In this document: positions 17,081 through 24,526 of the stretch, piece by piece
Layout of the letters: each line of letters begins with the position of its first letter
Position numbering within the stretch: the first letter of the stretch is position 1
Notes under the pieces: generated by a model
What the model saw: only the letters and a program-made list of their open reading frames with translations
Database searches by the model: none
Told to the model about the DNA's origin: nothing
Made by a program: the position numbers and the translations under genes
Origin: Gemmatimonadota bacterium
GTDB taxonomy: Bacteria; Gemmatimonadota; Gemmatimonadetes; Longimicrobiales; Gaopeijiaceae
Direction: 5' to 3'
Assembly: GCA_028874995.1 (NCBI GenBank)
Contig: JAPPGM010000162.1
Coordinates: 1 to 33,187, forward strand
Length of the DNA: 33,187 bases

Positions 17081-17913
17081 CAGGGTCTACCTCTGCGTTC
17101 GTGTTCGGGCGAAGGGTCGGAAGCAAGCGTAAGTTGGGGCCGCGCTTGGGCGAAAAAGCGGGCGATCCGGCGTTCCGCCTCTTCGTCGGTCAGGAGGCGG
17201 GGTGTAAGCGCGAGCCACCCGAAGAGTCCGAAAACCGCCGCGGCGAGCCCGGTGCCGGCAACCGTCGCCATGCGGCCAACCGCTTCCCAGACAGGTGGCT
17301 CCCACACAGGCGGTTGCTCCATCGGCGATTCCGGCGCGGCAATCGCTGGAGGTTCGAGTGGTGCGAGAGTCGCGTGGCCCACCCAGGCGGCGCCCAACGC
17401 TCCGAGCGCAACCGCGACAACAAGCAGACCGGCGTGCCGGTTCCACAGCAATCGGCGTTGCGTGGGCCGAAGGTCTCCATGCATCAGGAGCTGAGTCACG
17501 GCCCAGCACAGGTTCGCGGCGAGCGCGCCGATGACGGCCACCAGCGGCCACGTTACGAAGGCCGCGACATCGGGCACACCGTATCCATACAGCGCGGCCA
17601 CGGCGATGAAGCCGGCCAGAGTCGCCGCCAGGGCCACGCCCAGCACGACGACCCGGTCGGCCCAACCCGCGGAACGTGCCCAGCGCCCAAGCCGGGGAGC
17701 ATGGCGGGCTGCGAGTTCCTCGAGCGCCTGGTCTGCGGGCACAAAGTGTCGCAGGGCGTCCTGACGAGCCTGGCGTGATGTCCGCCCGCTCCCCTCCAGT
17801 TCGGCCTGCATCGCCCGCGCGTCTGCGTCGACTTCCTCAATCAGGTCGAGACGCCGCCGCGGTGCGACCTTCAGTTCGCGTTCGACGGGCTTGAGCGGAT
17901 GCTCACGCGACAT
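17080..17913 (-). CDS. Four-helix membrane protein of unknown function in PadR operon
   Basis: 277 residues, ATG start overlapping the end of padR by 11 bases. Residues 1-75 are charged and helical (ELKVAPRRRLDLIEEVDADA, then SRQARQDALRHF), reminiscent of the cytoplasmic helical prefix of membrane proteins controlled by PadR regulators. Four hydrophobic stretches follow: VVVLGVALAATLAGFIAVAA, FVTWPLVAVIGALAANLCW, GLLVVAVALGALGAAWVGH and VAGTGLAAAVFGLFGWLAL. A Pro-rich loop containing two PPVWE words lies between helices 3 and 4. A charged tail (DEEAERRIARFFAQARPQL) ends the protein. I do not recognise a catalytic motif. Translational overlap on both sides implies a fixed ratio with its neighbours, and the ExbB-like gene downstream suggests a shared membrane complex (inference). 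Confidence 0.75.
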   Translation of the reverse strand: MSREHPLKPVERELKVAPRRRLDLIEEVDADARAMQAELEGSGRTSRQARQDALRHFVPADQALEELAARHAPRLGRWARSAGWADRVVVLGVALAATLAGFIAVAALYGYGVPDVAAFVTWPLVAVIGALAANLCWAVTQLLMHGDLRPTQRRLLWNRHAGLLVVAVALGALGAAWVGHATLAPLEPPAIAAPESPMEQPPVWEPPVWEAVGRMATVAGTGLAAAVFGLFGWLALTPRLLTDEEAERRIARFFAQARPQLTLASDPSPEHERRGRP

Positions 17914-18232
17914 GGGTGCCCCGGATCAGACCGAAGAGGGCTTGAAACTGCCGCTCCAGCTCCTCCGCTCCGGCTGCCAGTTCCGCTCTCCCCGCGGCGG
18001 TGAGATGATACGTCTTTCGCCGACGGCGTTCCCCGTGCCATTTGCTCCGCAAGCGACCCTCGTCCTCAAGCCGGTGCAGGATCGGGTACAGGGTGCCGTG
18101 CTGGAAGGAAAAGGCGCCGCCGGTACGTTCCTCGACGGATAGCGCGATCTGGTAACCGTGTGCGGGGCCGTGGTCGAGCACCGCCAGCACGAGGAGCTCA
18201 TTGATCCGCTTGGAGAGTGTGATCTGTCGCAT
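17903..18232 (-). CDS. PadR-family transcriptional regulator
   Basis: 109 residues, ATG start. The PadR winged helix is clear: NELLVLAVLDHGPAHGYQIA (helices 1-2 with the HGY signature), then FSFQHGTLYPILHRLEDEG (recognition helix, typical GTLYPxLxRLE) and the wing KWHGERRRRKTYHLTAAGR. A C-terminal helix (ELAAGAEELERQFQALF) provides dimerisation, as in the short PadR subfamily 1. Such proteins usually repress their own operon and release on a small ligand. It overlaps the downstream membrane gene by 11 bases and is separated by 66 bases from the propeller lipoprotein gene upstream. A TTGACA (18291-18286) lies in that gap, but I cannot find a matching -10. What it senses cannot be told from sequence. 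Confidence 0.93.
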   Translation of the reverse strand: MRQITLSKRINELLVLAVLDHGPAHGYQIALSVEERTGGAFSFQHGTLYPILHRLEDEGRLRSKWHGERRRRKTYHLTAAGRAELAAGAEELERQFQALFGLIRGTHVA

Positions 18233-18298
18233 GGGTGTGTCGCCTCATTGGAAGTTGGCCGCGGCCTCGCCGTGGGGCCGCCATCTGTCAAGACCGGG

Positions 18299-19471
18299 TC
18301 ACGTCTTTCCGCGCCGAAGCCGGTGAAGCTGAATGTGGGGAACATCCAGTTCATCCAGGCGGGCCCCGAGCAGGTAGTCGTCCCCGACCTCGTAGAGCCA
18401 GAAGTATGCGTCGAAGCGGACTTCCCCGCGGAACCGGCCCTCATGGTCAAAGACATCAAACACCGTCGCGTCCCGCATTCCCGGAAGGGGGGCTCGCCGG
18501 ATCCATACGTCTCCGCGGACTCCCACGGTCAGTCCGAACGCGGCCGGAACCAGATCGGGTGTCTCGGGTGTGGGTGGTGCCGGCCCGAAAAGCCGCATCG
18601 CCATTTCCAGCGCGGCCTCGATCTCCCGGTCTGTCGGGGGGCGCCGACCGTCCTGGCGGCGGATGATTCGGTGCAGCTCTCCATCGGGACTCCACAATTC
18701 AACCGAATACTCGGGGTTGTTCACGATCGCGACGCTCATCGGCGATCCTCCGGAGGCGGTCAAGGTGCCCAGGGAGAACAGCACTCCCCCGTCCGGCCCG
18801 GCGAAAAGCCCCAGGCGCTGCTCCGCTCCGCCGTTGGCGGCGCGCACGATCCGGGCGGCCCGGCGGTGCCCCCCGTGACCGCCGTCGTCGGGCTGGCCGA
18901 GTTCGCAAAGGAGCAATGATCCATCCGCGAGAAGCGATCTCGGACCACAGAACGCACGATCCCGGGCGTGCAGGCCCATGACGTCGATCGTTTTCTCGCG
19001 GACGTAGTCTCCGCTGGGGGAAAACAAGATGTGGCGGTCTCCCGCGTCCACGAGCAGCGTGTCTCCCTGCAGGCGCACGAAGTCGGCCGCGTACTCGAAT
19101 TCCCCCGGCCCCTCGCCTCTGCCCCCGGCGGTTCGCAGGTGCCGTCCCCCGCCGTCGAAGAAACGCAGTTCGGAGGTCTCACTCTCCAGAATGACGATGC
19201 GCCCGTCACCGAGCCGAGCGGCCTGGGTTACGACGGTGAACACGGCCGGGGGATCGGCCGATACCCCGCCGATTGACAGGAATGGCTCCGGGTCCACCAA
19301 CCAGCTGTCCCCAGGGGATGGGAAGCCGGTGTTCACGGCGATCGGAATACCGGCCGAATCTCGGGTTTCGTAGACGAGGTCAGACGCGGGTGCGGATTCG
19401 GCCTGGCAACCGGCGGCGACGGTCAGGCAGCCAGCGACGAGTGCATCGGTGAGGTGGGGTTTCCGCTTCAT
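18299..19471 (-). CDS. Six-bladed beta-propeller lipoprotein (copy 1)
   Basis: 390 residues, ATG start after AGGAGC/AGAGGA. The N-terminus is a lipoprotein signal with lipobox VAAGC (Cys22). The body is made of repeating beta-blade units: ARLGDGRIVILESETSELRF, TAGGRGEGPGEFEYAADFVR, LQGDTLLVDAGDRHILFSPS and VELWSPDGELHRIIRRQDGR. The GGRGEGPGEF element is the hallmark of the six-bladed, NHL-like propeller family abundant in Bacteroidetes and Gemmatimonadota. I see no enzyme active site; the likely role is binding or sensing in the cell envelope. Two relatives lie at 21520 and 23297. It is transcribed away from blaI, from its own promoter, and padR follows it after 66 bases. Confidence 0.88.
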   Translation of the reverse strand: MKRKPHLTDALVAGCLTVAAGCQAESAPASDLVYETRDSAGIPIAVNTGFPSPGDSWLVDPEPFLSIGGVSADPPAVFTVVTQAARLGDGRIVILESETSELRFFDGGGRHLRTAGGRGEGPGEFEYAADFVRLQGDTLLVDAGDRHILFSPSGDYVREKTIDVMGLHARDRAFCGPRSLLADGSLLLCELGQPDDGGHGGHRRAARIVRAANGGAEQRLGLFAGPDGGVLFSLGTLTASGGSPMSVAIVNNPEYSVELWSPDGELHRIIRRQDGRRPPTDREIEAALEMAMRLFGPAPPTPETPDLVPAAFGLTVGVRGDVWIRRAPLPGMRDATVFDVFDHEGRFRGEVRFDAYFWLYEVGDDYLLGARLDELDVPHIQLHRLRRGKT

Positions 19472-19592
19472 GGTCCTCTGCTCCTATTTTGCGCGCGGAT
19501 CCACTCCTGCCGAGGTGTTCCTGTCCGGCCAATGCCGCGGGAAACGGCCCGCCTCGCCCCGTACCGGTTCACCGAGGGCGTGCGGTCATTCA

Positions 19593-19621
19593 AGGATATA
19601 TCACAGATCTTTATGTCGCAA
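19593..19621 (-). promoter_or_regulatory. Candidate promoter of propeller lipoprotein 1
   Basis: On the minus strand TTGCGA (19621-19616) and TATCCT (19598-19593) are separated by 17 bases. Transcription would start near 19586, with a leader of about 115 bases to the ATG at 19471. It is roughly 90 bases from the blaI operator, so control by BlaI would need a second site. Confidence 0.5.
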
Positions 19622-19704
19622 ATCTCTCGGTCCTCCGGGGCGTTCCACGTAGAATCCCGCGTCCTCACGGCGCCCATCGCTCTGGCGCAGAGAAGCGAGC
19701 TGGC

Positions 19705-19734
19705 TTGACACAATACGGCAATATGTAGTAACAT
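19705..19734 (+). promoter_or_regulatory. Sigma-70 promoter of blaI-blaR1
   Basis: A perfect -35 TTGACA (19705-19710) and a -10 TAACAT (19729-19734) are separated by 18 bases. The start would be near 19741, about 45 bases before the ATG at 19786. The operator dyad covers the spacer and -10 and extends past the start site. Confidence 0.6.
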
Positions 19735-19751
19735 TACGTCAAGTTGCCGTA
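19714..19751. promoter_or_regulatory. 38-base dyad, probable BlaI operator
   Basis: Outer arms TACGGCAA (19714-19721) and TTGCCGTA (19744-19751) are perfect inverted repeats. Centred at the same point is a second dyad, GTAA-CA-TTAC (19728-19737). Over the whole 19-base half-sites 14 positions match. It covers the -10 of blaI, a normal arrangement for autorepression by a dimeric BlaI/MecI protein. The half-site differs from the TACA/TGTA core of staphylococcal operators. Confidence 0.6.
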
Positions 19752-19785
19752 CCGCTATCACTGCGAGACCAGGGACAAACACGCC

Positions 19786-20157
19786 ATGGGCATGCCGAGA
19801 CTGCCGAACTCCGAGTTGGCCGTGATGGAACTGCTCTGGCGGGAAGGCCGCCTGCCGGCCCGCCAGATCCTCGAACAGCTCTACCCGGACTCAAGCCGTT
19901 CCCAGCACGGAGCCGTTCAGAGCCTGTTGAAACGCCTCATGGACAAGGGATTCGTGGTCCGTGACCGTGACGTGGGAGTCTACCTCTTCTCCGCCGTCCC
20001 GAGCCGGGAAGAGTATGCGAGCGACCAGTTGGAGGCGCTCGCGGGCCGGGTGACCGGCGGTTCGGTGGTGCCGATCATCACGCACCTGCTCGACGGGGAC
20101 AGGCTGCCACCTGACGAAATCGAGCGTCTCCGAACGATTCTGGAGGAGTGGCAATGA
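19786..20157 (+). CDS. blaI: BlaI/MecI-type winged-helix repressor
   Basis: 123 residues from the ATG at 19786, with AGGGA ten bases upstream; an ATG two codons later is possible. A TTG at 19744 is excluded because it lies inside the operator and at the transcription start. The family pattern is clear: LPNSELAVMELLWREGRLPA (helix 1), QILEQLYPDSSRSQHGAVQS and LLKRLMDKGFVVRDRDVGVY (recognition helix and wing), then a C-terminal dimerisation part. Such repressors are cut by their partner BlaR1 protease when that protein senses a signal. The stop overlaps the blaR1 ATG (ATGA), so the pair is coupled. No beta-lactamase or penicillin-binding protein gene is nearby, so resistance is not implied; the likely targets are this operon and perhaps the flanking propeller genes. 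Confidence 0.9.
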   Translation: MGMPRLPNSELAVMELLWREGRLPARQILEQLYPDSSRSQHGAVQSLLKRLMDKGFVVRDRDVGVYLFSAVPSREEYASDQLEALAGRVTGGSVVPIITHLLDGDRLPPDEIERLRTILEEWQ

Positions 20158-21605
20158 CCGGTTTCCTGTTACAGATCGCTGCTTCGAAGCTGGCACTCTC
20201 GATAGCCCTGGCCGCCATGGTCTGGCTGGTACAGCGGTGCGCGGCCCGGCCCGCCATCGTCCACTCCCTGTGGCTGCTGGTCCTCGGCAGCCTGCTGGTT
20301 CCTGCGGTCGTCCCCCTGCGTGTTCTGCCCGAGCGGGCCGAGGTGGAGGCCGTAGTGGCGCCCGTGGAGGGCGCCGGCGCCGCCCACGACACCGGGATGA
20401 GTCGTCACGAGATGGGGCCGCAACGGTGGCTCCGGGGAAACGGCGAGTCGTTGATGGTCCTCGCGTGGTTCCTGGGCTCCATCGGCTTCTTCGGGTGGAC
20501 CCTGGTACGAACGGTTCGTTTTCAGCGCAAGCTCATGAGAGCCGCGCGGCCAGCCACACGGCTGCGGCGGCATGCGGCCGAGATTGGCGGCAACCTTGGA
20601 CTGCGTCGGGTGCCGCGAATCTACACCACGCACGCACGCTTGCGTCCCATGGTGTGGTGGACGGGTGGCCGCGTCCGGATTCTGATTCCCTCGATGTTCC
20701 CCGCAGAACTCGACGAGACCGAGCTGCGCGCCCTGCTGGCCCACGAACTGGCCCACGTCCGCCGCCGGGACCATCTCGTGCGGGTGGTGGAATGGCTGGC
20801 GTGCTCGGTCTGGTGGTGGAACCCGGTCGTCTGGTGGACCAGACGCGAACTGCGGTCTGCCGAGGAATCGAGCTGCGACCTCCTCGCGGTCTCCGCAATA
20901 GAGGCAACGCGGGGTGGCTATGCCAGGTCGCTGCTGCGCGCGGTCGAGGTTCTGTCGGCAGCGCCGGTCCGGCCGACGCCGGCCCTGGCGAGTGCTGCGG
21001 TCAGCGGCAGCGATTCGAAGCGGCTGGAGAAGAGGCTCCGGACGGTTCTCGGGACGGGTTCGAATTCGCCCGCGCCCCGGTGGCTTCATGCGGCGGGAAG
21101 GGTTGCGCTGATGTGTGGTCTGTGCGTTGGACTTGTCTATTGCGACGCCGCCGAGCGGGTGGAAACTCCCGAGACGGGGCAACCGCCTGGCGCACAGGTT
21201 CGCGATACCGCTTCGTTTCTGTTCGCTCCGGACACGCTTAGGAACTGGATCGTCCTATGGACCCCGGGAGCGTACCCGAGAGCGTGGTACCCGGAAGAGT
21301 TCATGCGAGGTCCCGGCCCGCTGGCCATGGCGGCAGACCCGACGACGAGCTGCCATCTGGATGCGGCGGCGTGGAATGAGGGGGACCGACCGACGTGGGA
21401 TTGCATCATCATCGATCCCGATGACGCGGTGCTCTTCACGGAGGTGCCGGTAACTTCCGTCTCTGCGAGCGACAGCTCGCGGCTGACTTCGCTTCTCAAC
21501 AGGGACCGCAGGAGGTTGCATGAGGCGTTGCGTTTTTATCTTGGCCGTTCTTCAGGCTATGTCCTGCTTGCAGGACGGGGACACCGACCCGCGAGGCCGC
21601 GATAG
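20154..21605 (+). CDS. BlaR1-type M56-family membrane metalloprotease with unfamiliar sensor region
   Basis: 483 residues, ATG overlapping the blaI stop, preceded by TGGAGGAG. Membrane helices: LLQIAASKLALSIALAAMVW, SLWLLVLGSLLVPAVVPL, MVLAWFLGSIGFFGWTLV and, after the protease domain, VALMCGLCVGLVYC. The zinc protease motif HELAH (His197, Glu198, His201) lies in the large cytoplasmic loop, followed by RRELRSAEESSCDLLA with the probable third ligand. This is the BlaR1/MecR1 arrangement that cleaves BlaI. The last 140 or so residues, outside the cell membrane, show no SxxK or KTG motif of a penicillin-binding sensor. They are acidic, with several Trp and Cys (ATSCHLDAAAW-like), so the signal is probably not a beta-lactam. 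The last 86 bases overlap the next gene in another frame. Confidence 0.87.
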   Translation: MTGFLLQIAASKLALSIALAAMVWLVQRCAARPAIVHSLWLLVLGSLLVPAVVPLRVLPERAEVEAVVAPVEGAGAAHDTGMSRHEMGPQRWLRGNGESLMVLAWFLGSIGFFGWTLVRTVRFQRKLMRAARPATRLRRHAAEIGGNLGLRRVPRIYTTHARLRPMVWWTGGRVRILIPSMFPAELDETELRALLAHELAHVRRRDHLVRVVEWLACSVWWWNPVVWWTRRELRSAEESSCDLLAVSAIEATRGGYARSLLRAVEVLSAAPVRPTPALASAAVSGSDSKRLEKRLRTVLGTGSNSPAPRWLHAAGRVALMCGLCVGLVYCDAAERVETPETGQPPGAQVRDTASFLFAPDTLRNWIVLWTPGAYPRAWYPEEFMRGPGPLAMAADPTTSCHLDAAAWNEGDRPTWDCIIIDPDDAVLFTEVPVTSVSASDSSRLTSLLNRDRRRLHEALRFYLGRSSGYVLLAGRGHRPARPR

Positions 21606-22782
21606 CGTCGGAGCCCGCAACGACTTCGAGGTCGGCCAGAGTCTGTCATCAGGCGACACAATATGGCAGATCGAGGCAGAACCAACCCTGGTCCTCGGAC
21701 TGCTCGAAGGGCCGCCAGAGCACCTCTTCTCCCAGATTCGAGGCGCCACCCGCCTCTCCAACGGAACCGTCGTCGTGCTGGACGGCGCGTCCAGCCAGTT
21801 GCGCGCCTTCTCGCCCGACGGCACCCATCTCTGGACGGCCGGCGGGCCCGGCGAAGGCCCCGGCGAGATGCGCAACCCGACGCACCTCGAGACCCTCCCC
21901 GGCGACACCCTCCAGGTACAGGACGGCCTCTCCAGGATTCGCTACGGTGCCGACGGTAGCGTAGTCGCCGACGAGCAGCTGCCGGTGGAGGAGCTGTTGG
22001 AGTTTGGCCGGTACTACGCATGGGAGTGTCCGGTCCCCGGGTTCGTGGGCAACCGGGTGCTCGCGTGTGCAGGTGGTGGTTTCGACGCCCTCGATATCCC
22101 CCGTAAGGCGGGGCCCTGGCGGGGCGAAACGGAGTTGGCTCTGCTGCCGTGGACGCTGGACTCGATTGCCCCTTTGGGAGTGTTCCTGATGGAGGAGGCC
22201 TGGGCGCTCGCCCCCGAGAAACCCCTGGACCTGCCGGAGGGAATAACGGTGTTGAGTGGCACGGGGTTGGGACTTGCCTCCCCGCCCATGTCCCGCAAGG
22301 GGTTGTTCGCGGTGGGTGGGTGGCCGCGCAGGCTGGTGGTGGCGGACAGCTGGGGGGACCGGATGCACGCCTTCGATCTTGGAGCAGATCACGCGCTACC
22401 CGTGGCGACCATCCCCATCCGACGCGTTCGGCGACCTCCAACCGACGATGAACTGGCCGCGGCCTGGAAAACGGCATCCAGGTGGAGCAGGAATTCACCC
22501 GAGTACCTCAGGGAGCACCTCCCCGCTCCCGACTCGATTCCCAATGTCGATCACCTTCTGGTCGACGACCTGGGCACGGTGTGGGTCGGGTCGTACCGGG
22601 CCGACGCGTCCGCGACCAGACTGTATCACGTGTACGACCCCGAAGGGCCCTTCCTGGTCCGGGTGACGATGCCGGCGGGCGTGGAGGTCCTCGAAATCGG
22701 GGCCGACTACGTCCTCGGGATCACCCGCGACGCCCTTGATGTCGAGCGAGTCGTCTTGCTGAATCTGGCACGGAACCCGTGA
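21520..22782 (+). CDS. Six-bladed beta-propeller lipoprotein (copy 2)
   Basis: 420 residues from the ATG at 21520, which follows a strong AGGAGG by four bases inside the 3' end of blaR1. The N-terminus MRRCVFILAVLQAMSC is a compact lipoprotein signal with Cys16. Blade-like repeats follow: ATRLSNGTVVVLDGASSQLR, WTAGGPGEGPGEMRNPTHLE and LPGDTLQVQDGLSRIRYG. The late blades include LLVDDLGTVWVGSYR and LEIGADYVLGITRD. The RVRRPPTDDELAAAWKTA segment corresponds to RRPPTDREIEAALEMA in copy 1, so the two are closer to each other than to copy 3. The function is unknown, with binding or sensing in the envelope most likely. Overlap with blaR1 suggests joint expression with the BlaI-BlaR1 system. Confidence 0.88.
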   Translation: MRRCVFILAVLQAMSCLQDGDTDPRGRDSVGARNDFEVGQSLSSGDTIWQIEAEPTLVLGLLEGPPEHLFSQIRGATRLSNGTVVVLDGASSQLRAFSPDGTHLWTAGGPGEGPGEMRNPTHLETLPGDTLQVQDGLSRIRYGADGSVVADEQLPVEELLEFGRYYAWECPVPGFVGNRVLACAGGGFDALDIPRKAGPWRGETELALLPWTLDSIAPLGVFLMEEAWALAPEKPLDLPEGITVLSGTGLGLASPPMSRKGLFAVGGWPRRLVVADSWGDRMHAFDLGADHALPVATIPIRRVRRPPTDDELAAAWKTASRWSRNSPEYLREHLPAPDSIPNVDHLLVDDLGTVWVGSYRADASATRLYHVYDPEGPFLVRVTMPAGVEVLEIGADYVLGITRDALDVERVVLLNLARNP

Positions 22783-22785
22783 ATT

Positions 22786-22805
22786 AGGGGACTGAAGTCT
22801 CCCCT
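22786..22805 (+). terminator. Hairpin after propeller lipoprotein 2
   Basis: AGGGGA and TCCCCT form a 6-bp stem with an eight-base loop, beginning four bases after the stop codon. No T-run follows. It may separate the blaI-blaR1-propeller unit from the EVE unit. Confidence 0.35.
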
Positions 22806-22832
22806 GCCACCGCCTCGACACCGGAGAGCACC

Positions 22833-23300
22833 ATGCCCCGCCAGCACTGGCTCATGAAGAGCGAGCCCTATGTCTACTCCATCGACGACCTCGAACGCGA
22901 CGGCACCACCCACTGGGACGGCGTCCGCAACTACGCCGCCCGGAACCTCATGCGCGACAAGATGCGGATCGGCGACCGCGTCCTCTTCTACCACTCGAAC
23001 GCCAAGCCGCCCGGCGTCGCCGGAATCGCCGAAGTGTGCCGCGAGTCGTACCCCGACTTCACCCAGTTCGACACGTCCAACAAGTACTTCGACCCCAAGG
23101 CCACCGAGGAGAACCCCCGCTGGTTCATGGTGGACATCCGCTTCGTGGAGAAGTTCGAGCGCGAGGTCGGCCTCCCCGAGATCCGCGCCACCCCGGAGCT
23201 GGCCGACATGGTCCTGGTGAACCGCAGCCGCCTGTCCGTGCAGCCGGTGACGGGGGCCGAATTCGAGCATATCGTCGCGATGGCCGGGAGCCGGTCGTGA
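22833..23300 (+). CDS. EVE-domain protein
   Basis: 155 residues, ATG six bases after GGAGA. Nearly the whole protein is an EVE domain, a PUA-like fold: HWLMKSEPYVYSIDDLERDG, then THWDGVRNYAARNLMRDKMR, IGDRVLFYHSN and GVAGIAEVCRESYPD, with ENPRWFMVDIRFVEKF in the second half. This is the standard bacterial relative of human THYN1. EVE domains are related to YTH and ASCH domains and several bind modified bases in DNA or RNA; the cellular role of the bacterial stand-alone form is poorly known. There is no restriction or methylation gene in the window to place it in a defence context. Its stop overlaps the GTG of propeller 3 (GTGA), so the two are translated together. Confidence 0.93.
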   Translation: MPRQHWLMKSEPYVYSIDDLERDGTTHWDGVRNYAARNLMRDKMRIGDRVLFYHSNAKPPGVAGIAEVCRESYPDFTQFDTSNKYFDPKATEENPRWFMVDIRFVEKFEREVGLPEIRATPELADMVLVNRSRLSVQPVTGAEFEHIVAMAGSRS

Positions 23301-24526
23301 GCCCGCGGCGTCCTTCCCCGGCAGCCCGTGGGCCGGATCCCGGCTTTCTCCACGGACTGCTCGCCCTGATCGGCGGTGCGACCATCTGCCTTGCCTGCAC
23401 GGGCGCGCCGGACGATCCCCCGCAGTCGGAGGCCGGTGAGTGGGAACTCGTCGAGGACCTGCGACTCGATGCGAACGCCGAGGACTTTTCGGTGGTATCG
23501 TGGGTCTACGTCGGACCGCAGGGTGAGATGGTCGTGCCTGAGCGGCAGGACTACCGGGTGCGCGTCTACGACTCGGCGGGAACGCTGATGGCGACAATCG
23601 GCAGGAGGGGCGAAGGACCCGGAGAATTCCAGGCCCCGGCTCCAGTCTTCTGGGCTGCGGACACGCTGGTCGTCTTCGACATGCTACTGGGCCGCGCGAC
23701 GTACCTGCTACCCGCCGGGACGCCGGCCCGCACGGAGGCCGGGCGGTTCTTTCGCCTGGGCCTGGTTGCCCCGGATGCGGACAGCACCTTCATGGCCTTC
23801 ACTCCTGAAGCCGTCGATGACGAGGGGGCGAAGTTGGGGGTGGCCTATCTGAACTTTTCAACCGGCGGTAGGAGGGAGGCGCAACTGGTGGTTCTGCGGG
23901 TGTCGCGTGACGGGGAACCGAGCGTGGTCGCCACGCCTCCGCGATGGGACGATGAACGTTGGAGCGTGACCATATCCGGCCTCACGAACTCGGTTCCTTT
24001 CGTATTTGACCCATGGCCCGAGATCGCGCCGGATGGAAGCCGGTTCCTCTTCGCGACGGCGGATCAATCGACCCTCCACCCCACCTACAACCTGACGCTG
24101 GTCCGCCCGACCCATGACACGGTGTTTTCGCGGTCCTATCCGTACCCTGGAGAGCCGATTCCCGATTCGGCAATGGACCGGGGCATTGCCGACATGGTAC
24201 CTGAGAGCGACCTTGCCCGCCGCTTCAGAGCGGTGGCCCGCGAACGCGCGCCCGTCGTCTACTCCCCGACCGCCGTCACTCTCGGTCTCGACGGGACGAT
24301 CTGGGTGGAACTGCGCCGCACCGATCGCGGAACGCCCGTCCACGTACTCAGCGAGACGGGAGACCCGATCGGTTCTCTGCTTCTGCCGCCGCGGTCGCGC
24401 ATCCGGCAGGCCAGCATGACCCACGTGTGGGTGACCGAATACGACCCGCTGGATCTCGCAAGCGTGGTTCGCTACCGGGTGATTCGGCACCCCGGCACAG
24501 GTCCCGGAGGAGAGTTGGAAGAATGA
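23297..24526 (+). CDS. Six-bladed beta-propeller lipoprotein (copy 3)
   Basis: 409 residues, GTG start overlapping the EVE stop, with CGGGAG six bases upstream. A hydrophobic stretch GLLALIGGATICLACTG ends in a probable lipidated Cys. The propeller shows the family element ATIGRRGEGPGEFQAPAPVF and blade units such as VRVYDSAGTL and DTLVVFDMLLGRATYL. The later blades include LGLDGTIWVELRR and VHVLSETGDPIGSLLLPP. It is more distant from copies 1 and 2, which share extra motifs. No catalytic residues are recognisable. Overlaps on both sides (EVE upstream, dehydrogenase downstream as ATGA) place a surface lipoprotein inside a translationally coupled three-gene unit with two cytoplasmic proteins, which is odd and suggests a functional link or a genome under strong compaction. 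Confidence 0.85.
   Translation: MSPRRPSPAARGPDPGFLHGLLALIGGATICLACTGAPDDPPQSEAGEWELVEDLRLDANAEDFSVVSWVYVGPQGEMVVPERQDYRVRVYDSAGTLMATIGRRGEGPGEFQAPAPVFWAADTLVVFDMLLGRATYLLPAGTPARTEAGRFFRLGLVAPDADSTFMAFTPEAVDDEGAKLGVAYLNFSTGGRREAQLVVLRVSRDGEPSVVATPPRWDDERWSVTISGLTNSVPFVFDPWPEIAPDGSRFLFATADQSTLHPTYNLTLVRPTHDTVFSRSYPYPGEPIPDSAMDRGIADMVPESDLARRFRAVARERAPVVYSPTAVTLGLDGTIWVELRRTDRGTPVHVLSETGDPIGSLLLPPRSRIRQASMTHVWVTEYDPLDLASVVRYRVIRHPGTGPGGELEE

Larger units (their letters stand above)
19472..19785. other. 314-base divergent regulatory region between propeller 1 and blaI
   Basis: No gene is supported here. The region holds the minus-strand promoter at 19593-19621, the plus-strand blaI promoter at 19705-19734 and the 38-base dyad at 19714-19751. 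The central part (19600-19640) is clearly more AT-rich than the surroundings and contains GATATATC. The part nearest the propeller gene (19480-19590) should be its untranslated leader. Confidence 0.6.

Noticed and set aside
19468-19782. A 104-codon minus-strand open frame across the propeller-blaI divergent region
   Set aside because: It covers two promoters and the operator dyad, is out of frame with the propeller gene, and has no recognisable feature.
19786-21605. A beta-lactam resistance locus
   Set aside because: BlaI and BlaR1-like proteins are present, but there is no lactamase or penicillin-binding gene nearby and the BlaR1 protein lacks the penicillin-binding domain.
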